A DNA stretch of 35,130 bases from positions 1 to 35,130 of the forward strand of contig JBMNRC010000028.1 of NCBI GenBank assembly GCA_050944455.1, in the 5' to 3' direction. The position numbers and the translations under genes are program-made. Below are positions 27,028-35,130 of the stretch, in pieces (position 1 is the stretch's first letter; each line of letters starts with the position of its first letter). This DNA comes from Anthropogastromicrobium sp050944455. GTDB lineage: Bacteria; Bacillota; Clostridia; Lachnospirales; Lachnospiraceae. The notes under the pieces were generated by a model. It searched no databases and was not told where the DNA came from. It was given only the letters and a program-made list of their open reading frames with translations.

Positions 27028-28209
27028 ATGACATTTGAGGAGATCAGGGCGAAGGACGAAAAGTATGTGATGCACACCTACGGCCGTTTTCCCGTCGCTT
27101 TCACTCACGGGAAGGGCTCGGTGCTGTGGGACACGGAGGGAAAAGATTACATTGATCTCACCTCCGGCATCGGAGTCAACGCGCTGGGGCACGACAATGA
27201 AAAACTGACGGCGGCGCTGGAAGCCCAGATGCACCGGTATCTGCATGTCAGCAACCTGTATTATACGGAGCCGTGCGTCACGGCAGCCGAAAAGCTCTGC
27301 CGTGTTTCCGGGATGAGCCGGGTTTTCTTCTGCAACTCGGGCGCCGAAGCCAACGAAGGCATGATCAAGGTCGCGCGCAAGTATTCCGAGGACAAATACA
27401 GGGAGGGCCGCGGCACGATCATCACCCTGCGGGATTCCTTCCACGGGCGCACGGTCGCAACGCTGGAGGCGACGGGCCAGGAGCAGTTTCACCGGTATTT
27501 CCTGCCTTTTACCGGGGCTTTCGCCTATGCGGAGCCCAACAGCCTGGAAGACCTGAAGGCGAAAACCGACGGACACACCTGCGCGGTGATGTTGGAGCTG
27601 GTGCAGGGAGAGTCGGGCGTCCATGTGCTGGATCCGGACTACGTGAGAGCGGCCGCGGAGTACTGCCGCGAGCACGACCTGCTTTTCCTGGTGGATGAGG
27701 TGCAGACCGGCGTCGGGCGGACCGGCGCGTTCTACTCTTACCAGAAATTCGGCGTGACGCCGGATATCGTCAGTTCCGCCAAGGCGCTGGGCGGAGGGCT
27801 TCCCGCCGGAGCGGTCCTGGTCGGGGAAAAGTGCCGGGATGTGCTCGGCCCGGGACAGCACGGCAGCACCTTCGGGGCCAACCCGATGAGCATGGCGGCC
27901 GCCTCGGTGGTGATCGATGAAGTCAGCCGCCCGGAGTTCCTGGCGGCAGTAGAGGAGAAGGGAAAGAAGCTGAGGGCCGGCATTGAGGCCTTCCGCTCGG
28001 AGAAGATCGCGCAGGTGCGCGGCATGGGCCTGATGATCGGCATTGTCCTGAAAAACCCGGCCGAGAGAACGGAACTGGTGGATAAACTGCTGAAAAACGG
28101 CGTTCTGGTGCTGACGGCGGGGAAAGATGTGATCCGGCTGCTTCCGCCTCTGGTGATTACGGACGAAGAGATCGCGGCGGCGCTTGAGCGGATGGCAGAG
28201 GTTTTCTGA
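27028..28209 (+). CDS. argD: Acetylornithine aminotransferase
   Basis: This fold-type I PLP enzyme makes N-acetylornithine from N-acetylglutamate semialdehyde with glutamate as amino donor. It has 393 residues; the PLP lysine is K252 in S-S-A-K-A-L-G-G-G, and D223 lies in L-V-D-E-V-Q-T-G. N-S-G-A-E-A-N-E (103-110) binds the cofactor phosphate. The tandem GTG-ATG at 27025-27030 follows GGAGGAGGG (27011-27019); ATG at 27028 has the better spacing. Related 4-aminobutyrate aminotransferases share the motifs, but the operon fixes the assignment. Confidence 0.96.
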   Translation: MTFEEIRAKDEKYVMHTYGRFPVAFTHGKGSVLWDTEGKDYIDLTSGIGVNALGHDNEKLTAALEAQMHRYLHVSNLYYTEPCVTAAEKLCRVSGMSRVFFCNSGAEANEGMIKVARKYSEDKYREGRGTIITLRDSFHGRTVATLEATGQEQFHRYFLPFTGAFAYAEPNSLEDLKAKTDGHTCAVMLELVQGESGVHVLDPDYVRAAAEYCREHDLLFLVDEVQTGVGRTGAFYSYQKFGVTPDIVSSAKALGGGLPAGAVLVGEKCRDVLGPGQHGSTFGANPMSMAAASVVIDEVSRPEFLAAVEEKGKKLRAGIEAFRSEKIAQVRGMGLMIGIVLKNPAERTELVDKLLKNGVLVLTAGKDVIRLLPPLVITDEEIAAALERMAEVF

Positions 28210-28242
28210 ACCGGGAAGGATCGGGAACAGGAGGAAAAATCG

Positions 28243-29157
28243 ATGAAGAATTTACTGAAAATGGCGGATCTCAGCACGGAGGAAATCATCCAGATTCTGG
28301 ATCTGGCGGACCAGCTCAAGTATGAGCGCAAGCACGGCATCCCGCATCCAAAGCTCGCGGGAAAATCCATCGGCCTGATCTTCCAGAAATCTTCCACGCG
28401 CACGAGGGTTTCCTTCGAGACCGGCGTCTACCAGCTCGGCGGCCAGCCGCTGTTTCTCTCTTCCAGAGATCTGCAGATCGGACGGGGAGAGCCGGTTCAG
28501 GATACCGCACGCGTGCTCTCCCGGTATCTCAACGGCATCATGATCCGCACCTACAAGCAGAGCGAGGTGGAAGACCTGGCGAAATACGGTTCCATCCCGG
28601 TGATCAACGGCCTGACGGACTACTGCCATCCCTGCCAGGTCCTGGCTGATCTCATGACGATCCGTGAGCACTACAGCATCCTGGAAGGGCTGAAGATGTG
28701 CTACATCGGCGACGGCGACAACATGGCCAATTCGCTGATCGTCGGCGGGCTGAAAACCGGCATGAAAGTTGCCGTGGCGACGCCTGAAAAATACCGCCCG
28801 GCGGCGGACGTCCTGCAGATGGCTTCTTCGAACAAAGATTTCCTGCTTACTACCGACCCGAAGGAAGCGATCGCGGACGCCGACGTCGTCCTGACCGACA
28901 CCTGGATTTCCATGGGAATGGAGAGTGAGAAGGAGCAGAGAATCAGGGATTTCGCCGGTTACACGGTGGATGACGAGCTGATGAAAGGCGCGAAATCCGG
29001 AGCCATGGTCATGCACTGCCTGCCGGCGTACCGCGGGTACGAGATTACCGAGAAAGTGTTCGAGGACCACGCGGACGAGATCTTTGAGGAGGCGGAAAAC
29101 CGCCTGCACGCCCAGAAAGCCGTCATGGTTGAGCTTTTCGCCGACAAAGAAGAGTAA
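28243..29157 (+). CDS. argF: Ornithine carbamoyltransferase
   Basis: This enzyme makes citrulline from ornithine and carbamoyl phosphate. Its 304 residues include the carbamoyl-phosphate site S-S-T-R-T-R (50-55), the D-Y-C-H-P-C-Q motif and the ornithine-site loop H-C-L-P-A-Y-R-G. AGGAGG lies 9 bases before the ATG. It is the last gene of argCJBDF. A short hairpin (29164-29178) follows but has no T tract, so read-through into cysE is possible. Citrulline to arginine (argG, argH) and carbamoyl phosphate synthase are not in the window. A catabolic role is less likely given the biosynthetic neighbours. Confidence 0.96.
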   Translation: MKNLLKMADLSTEEIIQILDLADQLKYERKHGIPHPKLAGKSIGLIFQKSSTRTRVSFETGVYQLGGQPLFLSSRDLQIGRGEPVQDTARVLSRYLNGIMIRTYKQSEVEDLAKYGSIPVINGLTDYCHPCQVLADLMTIREHYSILEGLKMCYIGDGDNMANSLIVGGLKTGMKVAVATPEKYRPAADVLQMASSNKDFLLTTDPKEAIADADVVLTDTWISMGMESEKEQRIRDFAGYTVDDELMKGAKSGAMVMHCLPAYRGYEITEKVFEDHADEIFEEAENRLHAQKAVMVELFADKEE

Positions 29158-29281
29158 TCGTCAGGCGGATCATCCGCCGGGACGGGCGGCTTTCACAGGC
29201 AGAGCAGTCAAAGCAGTTTTGTAAGGATCAGGAAAGATCAATGGTCTCTGAAAAGGACATTAATCGATAAGGAAACAGATC

Positions 29282-30313
29282 ATGCAGAAAGAGATTTACG
29301 GACAGGCGGACAGCCAGGAGATGGGCGGCGCTCCGCTCAGGCTTCAGAACGAGATCCAGAAGTACATCTCGGCGATCATCTCCGATTACGGGCAGGGGCG
29401 TCCGATCGACGCGATGGACGTGCTGAGCGAGCCGAGCCAGGAAGTCATCACGGGAATAGTGGACCAGCTGCTGAGAGTGATTTACCCCGGGTATTACAAG
29501 GACCGGTTTTACAAGTTTTACGATATCCGCAATTCGGTGACCGTGATCCTGGAGGACATCGCCTATAAGCTGAACAAGCAGATCGCGATCGCCCTGCGCA
29601 AGGAATGGGAGGAAAATCCGGTCAAAACCGGGCCGGCCACGGTCGAGCAGAGCGCCGAGGCGAGAGCGGAGTGCATCACCCTGAATTTTCTCCGCAGGAT
29701 CCCGGAAGTGAGGTCGTATCTTTCCACCGACCTGGAAGCCTTCTACGACGGAGACCCGGCGGCAGAAAACCTGGACGAGATCATCCTGGCCTACCCTGGA
29801 TTCTACGCCATCACGGTCTACCGGCTGGCGCACGTGCTGTACCAGCTGCGCGTCCCGGTGATTCCGCGGATCATGACCGAGTACGCCCATGGAAAAACCG
29901 GGATTGATATCAACCCCGGCGCGACGATCGGAAAATATTTCTTCATTGACCATGGAACCGGCATCGTGATCGGCGAGACCACGGAGATCGGCGAACACGT
30001 CAAAATTTATCAGGGCGTCACGCTCGGCGCGCTTTCCACACGCGGCGGACGCAGGCTGCAGAACAAGAAGCGCCATCCGACCATCGAGGACAATGTCACG
30101 ATCTACTCCGGCGCGTCCATCCTGGGCGGCAATACGGTGATCGGCCGCGGGAGCGTGATCGGAGGCAACGTTTTCATCACGTCCTCCATCGCGCCGGGAA
30201 CCAGGGTGAGCGTCGAGAGCCAGCAGCTGCGGTACGATTCCGACAGCCAGAGCCTCAAACCGGTGGAGAAAAAGACGCCGGAGGAAGACACAGGGTGGTA
30301 TTATATTATCTGA
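29282..30313 (+). CDS. cysE: Serine O-acetyltransferase
   Basis: This enzyme makes O-acetylserine from serine and acetyl-CoA for cysteine synthesis. Its 343 residues comprise a helical N-terminal half (to about 190) and a left-handed beta-helix of hexapeptide repeats. The latter carries the signatures D-I-N-P-G-A-T-I-G and D-H-G-T-G-I-V-I-G-E-T, then Y-Q-G-V-T-L-G-A-L. The helical part is longer than in compact 180- to 270-residue forms and resembles the longer type seen in some anaerobes. It follows argF by 124 bases and may share its transcript. The stop overlaps the end of the convergent Nudix gene by eight bases. Confidence 0.94.
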   Translation: MQKEIYGQADSQEMGGAPLRLQNEIQKYISAIISDYGQGRPIDAMDVLSEPSQEVITGIVDQLLRVIYPGYYKDRFYKFYDIRNSVTVILEDIAYKLNKQIAIALRKEWEENPVKTGPATVEQSAEARAECITLNFLRRIPEVRSYLSTDLEAFYDGDPAAENLDEIILAYPGFYAITVYRLAHVLYQLRVPVIPRIMTEYAHGKTGIDINPGATIGKYFFIDHGTGIVIGETTEIGEHVKIYQGVTLGALSTRGGRRLQNKKRHPTIEDNVTIYSGASILGGNTVIGRGSVIGGNVFITSSIAPGTRVSVESQQLRYDSDSQSLKPVEKKTPEEDTGWYYII

Positions 30314-31337
30314 CGGCGCCCAGCGCGTCCTCAATCATGCGGATCTCGTCCCCGTGAACACAGAAAGCGGGGTTATGGGTCCGGACAGCTTCCCGGACCT
30401 CGTCCAGCGGGAACCAGCGCACCGAGTCAACCTCGCTGCTCTGCAGAACAAGGCTTTTTTCGTCCACCGGCTTTAAATACAGGTAAACGCGGCTGTATTC
30501 GTTGTCGTGAAACGGCCTTCCCCGGAAAGAGCCGTCGAATCTGTGACGGCAGGCACCGATCTCCTTCAGATCCTCAGGCCGCGCGGCGATCCCGAGCTCT
30601 TCGTGAAGTTCCCGGAGAGCGGAGGGGACAAAATCGCTGCCGGCGGGAATATGGCCCGCTGACGAAATGTCATAGCATCCGGGGAAGGAATCCTTGCTGT
30701 CCGAGCGCTTCTGAAGAAGCAGCTCCGGGCCGGCCGCAGTCCGCCGCGCTATCCACACGTGGGAAGTGCCGTGCAGGGTTCCTTCCTCGTGCGCGCAGGC
30801 GCGCTCCCGGGTCAGCCCCGTCGGGCTGCCGTCCTCATTGCGGATGTCCAGCAGCTCGAGCGGCTTTTCATTCAGGACCGCCTCGGAGAGACGGTCGCCG
30901 TCATAGCAGAGTTTCAGTGAAAAGAACGGGACATTTCTGTCAAGGAGACTCAGGAAGATCCGGTCGCCTTCCCACAGACTGAGGGACGGGATGTCTTCCT
31001 TCGGCACCCAGGCGAGGACGCCCTCGTCGCAGTCTGTGAGGGACCCCTCGAAGGAAGAACTGGTGAACACGAACATCAGTTCGGTGACTTCACCGCTTTC
31101 AGTGTGATAGACGAACGTGACAATGCCGCGAAAGTCGAGCCGGCCGAGAGTGAGGCCGGATTCCTCGAACGTTTCGCGGCGCACGCATTCCTCGGGAGAT
31201 TCACCGCTCTCCAGATGGCCGCCGATGCCGATCCATTTGCCTTTGTTCAGATCCCGGTTTTTGCGGATACGGTGAAGCATCAGGCAGGAGTCCGCGGTCC
31301 GGATATAGAGTACTGTAGTGATTTCTGTTTTATTCAT
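30306..31337 (-). CDS. Double-Nudix hydrolase fusion (MutT-like plus YfcD/IPP-isomerase-like)
   Basis: The 343-residue protein carries two Nudix domains. The first (about 1-140) has a complete Nudix box at G40-L62 with R53-E54-x-x-E57(E58) type residues in G-H-L-E-S-G-E-S and R-E-T-F-E-E-S-G-L; it resembles MutT/8-oxo-dGTP-type diphosphatases. The second (about 160-343) looks like the YfcD/isopentenyl-diphosphate-isomerase-like group (H-V-W-I, L-L-L-Q-K-R-S, D-I-S-S-A-G-H-I). It keeps R242-E243-L-H-E-E-L-G but has S234 where the box normally has glutamate. I chose the ATG at 31337 because AAGGGGG lies just upstream and a good promoter precedes it; the open frame extends much further but without family likeness. 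Substrates are not predictable. Confidence 0.88.
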   Translation of the reverse strand: MNKTEITTVLYIRTADSCLMLHRIRKNRDLNKGKWIGIGGHLESGESPEECVRRETFEESGLTLGRLDFRGIVTFVYHTESGEVTELMFVFTSSSFEGSLTDCDEGVLAWVPKEDIPSLSLWEGDRIFLSLLDRNVPFFSLKLCYDGDRLSEAVLNEKPLELLDIRNEDGSPTGLTRERACAHEEGTLHGTSHVWIARRTAAGPELLLQKRSDSKDSFPGCYDISSAGHIPAGSDFVPSALRELHEELGIAARPEDLKEIGACRHRFDGSFRGRPFHDNEYSRVYLYLKPVDEKSLVLQSSEVDSVRWFPLDEVREAVRTHNPAFCVHGDEIRMIEDALGAVR

Positions 31338-31365
31338 TGAACTTTCCCCCTTTGACCAAGGCTGT

Positions 31366-31394
31366 ATCATAGCACGCGGGCAGGCCGGCTTCAA
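31366..31394 (-). promoter_or_regulatory. Promoter for the double-Nudix gene
   Basis: On the minus strand, TTGAAG (31394-31389) and TATGAT (31371-31366) are 17 bp apart, 28 bases before the start codon. It faces away from the phospholipase-like gene, whose own rightward promoter I cannot identify in the 99-bp gap. Confidence 0.65.
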
Positions 31395-31436
31395 CTGCGG
31401 CGGCGTGCGGTGCGGCCGCACTGAGAAAGGAACAGC

Positions 31437-32258
31437 ATGCCAGCTTTTTACGCACACCTGACTTTTGCCAGACAGGTCAAAAGTTCGCTTCCGGATTCGT
31501 TCAGCGAGGCTTTTCTTCCGGAAAAAGACACGGATATCTATGAAATCGGAGCCCAGGGGCCGGACATCCTGTTCTTTTACAATCCGGCGACGCGGAACGA
31601 GGCCGGGAACATGGCGCACGCCATTCACGACGCTTCCGGGAAGGGATTTTTCATGAGGGCGGCGGAGAAAATCCGCGCGGAAAAGGAAGAAAACCGGCGG
31701 AGCCAGATGAGAACCTACGCGCTCGGCTGCATCTGCCACCTGGCGCTGGACGCGGTGTGCCATCCCGCGATCGAAGACTGTATCCGGCGGACGAGCGTCT
31801 CGCATCACGAGATCGAGAAGGAGATGGACAAATACCTGATGAGAAAGGACGGCCTCGAGCCGTTCTCGTTCCGGTTTCAGACAGGTTTCCGCCCCACGCC
31901 GGCGGCTGAGCGGATGATCGCCCGGTTTTACGGGCTCAGCAGCCATATCGTGCACGCGTCGATGCGCAATTACCTGTGGATCAGCAGAATGTTCTTCACG
32001 CGGCACCAGTGGATTCGCAAGCCGGTGTTCGCGGTTCTGCGGGCGATGGGAATTTACGATGAAGTCCACGGCTTTTTCGCAAACAAAAGCGATAATCCGC
32101 GCTGCAGGGATTTCTGCCGGAGGATGGCCGCGACGCTGGACGACAATATCACGGTGTGCGCCAGAATGCAGCAGGATTTCATCCGGTACCTGGAAGGAGA
32201 GGTACCAGGCCTGACGGAGGATTTCGACCGCCCATTCTCCGTGCAGCAGGCCGGCTGA
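31437..32258 (+). CDS. Zinc-dependent phospholipase C-like protein
   Basis: The 273-residue protein resembles the zinc-dependent phospholipase C family (PF00882), which is common as uncharacterised proteins in Clostridia. Visible family features are the N-terminal P-A-F-Y-A-H, G-A-Q-G-P-D-I-L-F-F with D43, M-A-H-A-I-H, and L-G-C-I-C-H-L-A-L-D-A-V-C-H-P, which supply the histidines and aspartates for metal binding. No signal peptide is seen, unlike secreted alpha-toxin-type members, so a cytoplasmic role on an unknown phosphoester is more likely. The ATG follows AAAGGAAC. The next gene downstream has its own promoter, 8 bases after the stop codon. Confidence 0.8.
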   Translation: MPAFYAHLTFARQVKSSLPDSFSEAFLPEKDTDIYEIGAQGPDILFFYNPATRNEAGNMAHAIHDASGKGFFMRAAEKIRAEKEENRRSQMRTYALGCICHLALDAVCHPAIEDCIRRTSVSHHEIEKEMDKYLMRKDGLEPFSFRFQTGFRPTPAAERMIARFYGLSSHIVHASMRNYLWISRMFFTRHQWIRKPVFAVLRAMGIYDEVHGFFANKSDNPRCRDFCRRMAATLDDNITVCARMQQDFIRYLEGEVPGLTEDFDRPFSVQQAG

Positions 32259-32266
32259 AGCGTTTC

Positions 32267-32295
32267 TTGACAGTCTCAGAGCCTGACTGTAGAAT
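32267..32295 (+). promoter_or_regulatory. Promoter for the DUF308 membrane protein
   Basis: A perfect TTGACA (32267-32272) and TAGAAT (32290-32295) have 17-bp spacing, about 33 bases before the start codon. This is one of the strongest promoters in the window. Confidence 0.8.
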
Positions 32296-32328
32296 ATTCG
32301 TATAGTTATCATGTACAGGAGGTGTACT

Positions 32329-33261
32329 ATGAGCTCAAAAAAAGAAAACGTTGAAAAAAAGAAATCTGTATTCCAGAACCGGAATTTCATCAGGCTTTTG
32401 ATTCTCGTGGCGGAACTGATCTTCGGTATTTTCCTTCTCGTCGACCCGAACCGCTTCGCCGCCGCTCTGATCGTCATCACGGCAGTGATTTTTGCCGCGT
32501 TCGGCGTTTACAAGATGATTCACTATTTCAAGACGCCGGTCCGGCAGGCAATCACGGAACATGATTTCCTGAACGGCAGCCTTTACCTGTTTATCGCGGT
32601 GATCCTCCTTCTCTGCCTGAACCCGACGATCAGTTTCTTCAGGCTGCTCAGCACGGTTTTCGGGCTCGTGATCGCGTACCTCGGCCTGCTTAAACTGCAG
32701 GAGGGCATCAACCTGCTCCGCCGCAGTGTGGTTTACTGGTATCTGACCGCTCTCTCCGGAGCCCTGACGGTAGGCTTCGGGATAATCGCGCTGGTCAACC
32801 CGTTCAAATCGATTGACGTGACATGGGTGTATGTCGCGACAACCCTGATCATCCTGGCCGCGCTTGATGCCGTCTCCCTCTTCCTCACCCTGGTTTATAC
32901 CAAAAAGCTTGAACAGGGCTACAACATAGCGGCGGCAAAAGAGCAGCGCCATCAGAGAGCTCTGGAGAAGGCGAAGGCCGCGGAGGAAAAGAGAAAGCAG
33001 AGAGAGGAACAGGAAGCCCGCGAGGCACAGGCAGCCGCCGAAGCTGAGAAGACGGAAGACAAAGCGGCGGATGTCGATTCGATGGCAAAGCCTGAGGATC
33101 CGTTCGGCGCCGGGAATAACAGCGGAGCGGCTTCCGCGGACGCGGAGAGCGCTGAGGCTTCAGCGGCAGGAAGCTCTGATTCCGCCGCAGACAGCGAACC
33201 TTCTTCTGAGGAAGGGAACGCGGGCTCTGAAAATTCCGGAAATTCCGGGACAGCGGATTAA
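32329..33261 (+). CDS. DUF308/HdeD-like membrane protein with charged tail
   Basis: The 310-residue protein has a short basic N-terminus, about six membrane segments between residues 20 and 190 arranged as the short hairpins typical of DUF308/HdeD proteins, and a cytoplasmic tail. The tail begins as a charged, probably coiled-coil stretch (about 203-245, rich in K, E, A, Q and R) and becomes a low-complexity Ser/Ala/Glu/Gly region to the end. HdeD is linked to acid resistance in E. coli, but no function can be assigned here. I chose ATG at 32329, six bases after AGGAGG (32317-32322), over the in-frame ATG at 32311 that precedes this site. Confidence 0.8.
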   Translation: MSSKKENVEKKKSVFQNRNFIRLLILVAELIFGIFLLVDPNRFAAALIVITAVIFAAFGVYKMIHYFKTPVRQAITEHDFLNGSLYLFIAVILLLCLNPTISFFRLLSTVFGLVIAYLGLLKLQEGINLLRRSVVYWYLTALSGALTVGFGIIALVNPFKSIDVTWVYVATTLIILAALDAVSLFLTLVYTKKLEQGYNIAAAKEQRHQRALEKAKAAEEKRKQREEQEAREAQAAAEAEKTEDKAADVDSMAKPEDPFGAGNNSGAASADAESAEASAAGSSDSAADSEPSSEEGNAGSENSGNSGTAD

Positions 33262-33338
33262 CCCGGTGATCTTTTCGGCAGTCCCGGAAGGCACAGCCGG
33301 ACAGAATCCATCACCTGAAAAGAACGACGAAAACAGCG

Positions 33339-33366
33339 AAAGGGCCAGCCGTGAGGCTGGCCCTTT
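33339..33366. terminator. Bidirectional terminator between convergent genes
   Basis: A 12-bp perfect stem (33339-33350 with 33355-33366) has AAA at its left base and TTT at its right base, so it can end transcription from both sides. It lies between the DUF308 gene and the convergent ABC permease gene. The rest of the gap to 33505 shows nothing recognisable. Confidence 0.85.
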
Positions 33367-33505
33367 CTGACAGAATCCCCCTATGCCGGACACCGCAAAA
33401 ACCAGTCCTGCAAAGGGGGATCTGTTTTAGGATCATAGGATCCGTTATGCGCGGAATCCGGACATCCTGCTGGAAAAATCCGATCCCTGCCGGGCGGAAG
33501 CGTTT

Positions 33506-34294
33506 TCAGAGGGAAATCCGATTTTTCAGCAGCTTTGAGGTGATGAAGACGCAGGCGATGATGACGCACAGCGACAGAATCGTGGACGGCAGCATGTGAA
33601 TCAGCATGTCGCGGATCGTTCCGTCCTCCAGATAGAACGGGCGGTTGTCCGGCGTGCTCAGGTTGTTCAGATAGATCTCGGTTCTCCGCAGGAAGAAGTA
33701 GAGCACCGCGAAGATCAGGATGCTGATCAGCAGCCTGACTTTGCTGTTGGAAAGAAACGTGCAGGCGAGCGTGATGCACAGATACAGCAGGGAGACTGTC
33801 GAGAAAAAAGAAATCAGGTAGGTCACCGCGAGGAAGACGATGTTGATGGCGATCTCCCCCTGGCCGATGCCGAAATACGCCAGAACCTGATTGACCATGT
33901 CCCCGATGGACTCAACTTCTTCGTATTCTATCGCCACAATAGCGTAATCATGAAAGCCGAGAAAGATAAGAAGCGCGGCGAGGATTACCCCGATGACGAA
34001 AACGGTCAGCATCTTGGAGAGGATGATTTTAAGAGTGGATACCGGAGTCATGAAAGTCAGGTATCCGGTCCGTGAACTGATCTCCTGGTAATAATTGCTA
34101 ATCGCGATGATATAGACGGCAAAATAGCAGGCAATGCAGTAAAGGATCAGGATCACCATCGCGCTGTCCAGGGAACTTGTGGCATGCAGCGCGTTGGCCG
34201 TCTGGAACCAGACCTGGATCGCTGCCAGGCCGCCGATCAGGATCAGCAGCGCCAGAAGGTTTTTCCGAAGTTCGTATTTGCAGAGTTTGAGCAT
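33506..34294 (-). CDS. ABC-2-type transporter permease
   Basis: The 262-residue integral membrane protein has about six membrane segments (roughly residues 11-30, 45-66, 96-114, 148-178, 186-202 and 236-253). It also has the Y-E-L-R-K-N start and the G-Y-L-T-F-M-T-P-V-S cytoplasmic loop typical of small ABC-2 exporters. Its ATG lies one base after the stop of the ATPase gene, with GGAGGAAT inside that gene, so the two are translated together. The substrate is unknown; antibiotic- or lantibiotic-type exporters and YtrBC-like systems are possible relatives. Confidence 0.88.
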   Translation of the reverse strand: MLKLCKYELRKNLLALLILIGGLAAIQVWFQTANALHATSSLDSAMVILILYCIACYFAVYIIAISNYYQEISSRTGYLTFMTPVSTLKIILSKMLTVFVIGVILAALLIFLGFHDYAIVAIEYEEVESIGDMVNQVLAYFGIGQGEIAINIVFLAVTYLISFFSTVSLLYLCITLACTFLSNSKVRLLISILIFAVLYFFLRRTEIYLNNLSTPDNRPFYLEDGTIRDMLIHMLPSTILSLCVIIACVFITSKLLKNRISL

Positions 34295-34295
34295 G

Positions 34296-34997
34296 TTATT
34301 CCTCCCAGATGTCCCCGTAGAGATCCCGGTAGATCTCGGCGAGGTTTTTGCCTGCGGCCGCTTCCAGTTCCCCGGTTTTGCCGGACTTCACGATATGCCC
34401 TTTCTTCACATAGGAAACGTCGGAGCAGAGCGGCGTGATGGCTTCCACAAGGTGGCTGGAGATGAGAAAGATCTGGTTGGGCGAGTGCGCGGCGCGGATG
34501 GCTTCCAGAATCTGGTCCCTAGCGATAATGTCAACGCCGTTCAGCGGCTCGTCGAACAGGATCACGTCAGCTTTGCGGGCAAGGGTCAGGGCGATTTTCC
34601 CCTTGGCGGTCATGCCGGAGGAGAGCTTTGCTATTTTCCGCTTCGGATCCAGATGAAACTGGTCAAGCAGCGAATAATACCGTTCCTCCGAGAAATCCGC
34701 GAAAAAGTCGCGGTAGTAGCTGCCGGCGTCCTTCCAGGTCATATAGGAATAAAAATACGGTTCGGTGGGCATGTAGGCGATCCGGGCTTTGGAACGGTCC
34801 GAAAGGGGGTTCCCGTCCAGCAGGATTTCGCCTGAGGAAGGCCGCGTCAGTCCCGACGCGATTTTCATCAGGGTGCTTTTGCCGCTGCCGTTCGGCCCCA
34901 GAAGCGCCGTGACCGAACCGTCGGCAAGCGCCAGGCTCAGGTCGTCGACCGCCGTGACGCCGCGGTACGTTTTGGTGACATGTTTAAATTCAAGCAT
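34296..34997 (-). CDS. ABC transporter ATP-binding protein
   Basis: The 233-residue ATPase energises the permease encoded next to it. Walker A is G-P-N-G-S-G-K-S-T (34-42), Walker B is V-I-L-F-D-E-P (145-151) and the H-loop is S-S-H182. The signature is L-S-S-G-M in place of L-S-G-G-Q, and the Q-loop region reads Y-M-P-T-E-P; both variants occur in YtrB/BcrA-like ABC-2 ATPases. The ATG at 34997 has an AGGAGGAGAG ribosome site whose first bases already belong to the terminal inverted repeat. Any promoter or upstream regulator gene, such as the GntR type that often precedes such pairs, would therefore lie beyond the end of the trustworthy sequence. Confidence 0.92.
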   Translation of the reverse strand: MLEFKHVTKTYRGVTAVDDLSLALADGSVTALLGPNGSGKSTLMKIASGLTRPSSGEILLDGNPLSDRSKARIAYMPTEPYFYSYMTWKDAGSYYRDFFADFSEERYYSLLDQFHLDPKRKIAKLSSGMTAKGKIALTLARKADVILFDEPLNGVDIIARDQILEAIRAAHSPNQIFLISSHLVEAITPLCSDVSYVKKGHIVKSGKTGELEAAAGKNLAEIYRDLYGDIWEE

Positions 34998-35005
34998 ATC
35001 TCTCT

Positions 35006-35130
35006 CCTCCTACAATAAAGTCAGGGTATAGAGAACCCAACAGCCAGTTGGGATCTACATCCTTCATTGCTAAAGCTGTTAGAATGGAATGGCATGGATC
35101 TGACGTCTCCCTCCTTGGGCCCATATGGCG
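35006..35130 (-). repeat. Right arm of 125-bp terminal inverted repeat
   Basis: This is the exact reverse complement of bases 2-126. Read leftward it ends in TGTAGGAGG, so it supplies the core of the ribosome site for the ABC ATPase gene. The two arms diverge immediately inside this point: GGAGGAC on the left, AGAGATA on the right. Confidence 0.9.

Noticed and set aside
26110..27861. 583-codon minus-strand frame over argB and argD
   Set aside because: Shadow of biased codon use in well-defined arginine genes; no domain seen.
29158..29281. Possible riboswitch or T-box leader before cysE
   Set aside because: The gap is only 124 bases, with one short hairpin (29164-29178) and no recognisable T-box or S-box elements or terminator.
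31338..32480. N-terminal extension of the double-Nudix frame to 724 codons
   Set aside because: The added part overlaps the phospholipase-like gene on the other strand, contains the Nudix promoter and ribosome site, and has no domain likeness.

Overview
The window looks like a piece of chromosome from a fairly GC-rich, anaerobic, Gram-positive Clostridia-type bacterium, most likely Lachnospiraceae. This is an inference from gene content and style: a lipoteichoic-acid-synthase-like enzyme, a Cna_B/SpaA-type surface protein, pyruvate phosphate dikinase, a complete bacterial V-type ATPase operon, strong AGGAGG ribosome sites and GTG/TTG starts. I found no rRNA, tRNA, CRISPR array, integrase or recognisable transposase.

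Layout from left to right. (1) 2-126 is one arm of an exact 125-bp inverted repeat; the other arm is the last 125 bases. The left arm runs in frame into a 5'-truncated surface protein carrying five 261-bp Cna_B-type repeats. (2) 2182-4476 holds an arabinofuranosidase (GH51) and L-ribulose-5-phosphate 4-epimerase, which belong to arabinose use. (3) 4633-7161 encodes an LTA-synthase-family membrane enzyme with a long acidic insert. (4) 7714-16379 is a nine-gene V/A-type ATPase operon in the order ntpF-I-K-E-C-G-A-B-D, whose rotor subunit keeps the Na+-binding residues of Enterococcus hirae NtpK. (5) 16719-18833 encodes an unusual fusion of a cysteine-rich small domain to an Orn/Lys/Arg-decarboxylase-type PLP enzyme. 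It converges on an arsR-aroC pair read leftward. (6) 20685-23333 is ppdK. (7) 23862-29157 is an arginine operon argC-J-B-D-F with ArgR-operator-like half sites near its promoter, followed by cysE. (8) 30306-31337 (minus strand) encodes a double-Nudix protein, divergent from a zinc-dependent phospholipase C-like gene, then a DUF308/HdeD-like membrane protein. (9) 33506-34997 (minus strand) is a two-gene ABC exporter whose start abuts the right arm of the inverted repeat.

How the genes work together. argC, argJ, argB, argD and argF cover every step from N-acetylglutamate to citrulline; ArgJ recycles the acetyl group, so a separate deacetylase is not needed. The ATPase operon encodes all subunits of one rotary machine. 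The GH51 enzyme releases arabinose and AraD supplies the last step before the pentose phosphate pathway; the isomerase and kinase are not in the window. Most of the window is ordinary core metabolism. The points worth a second look are the terminal inverted repeat, the Cys-rich/decarboxylase fusion, the double-Nudix fusion with a changed second Nudix box, the acidic insert in the LTA synthase, and the ArsR regulator joined to chorismate synthase.
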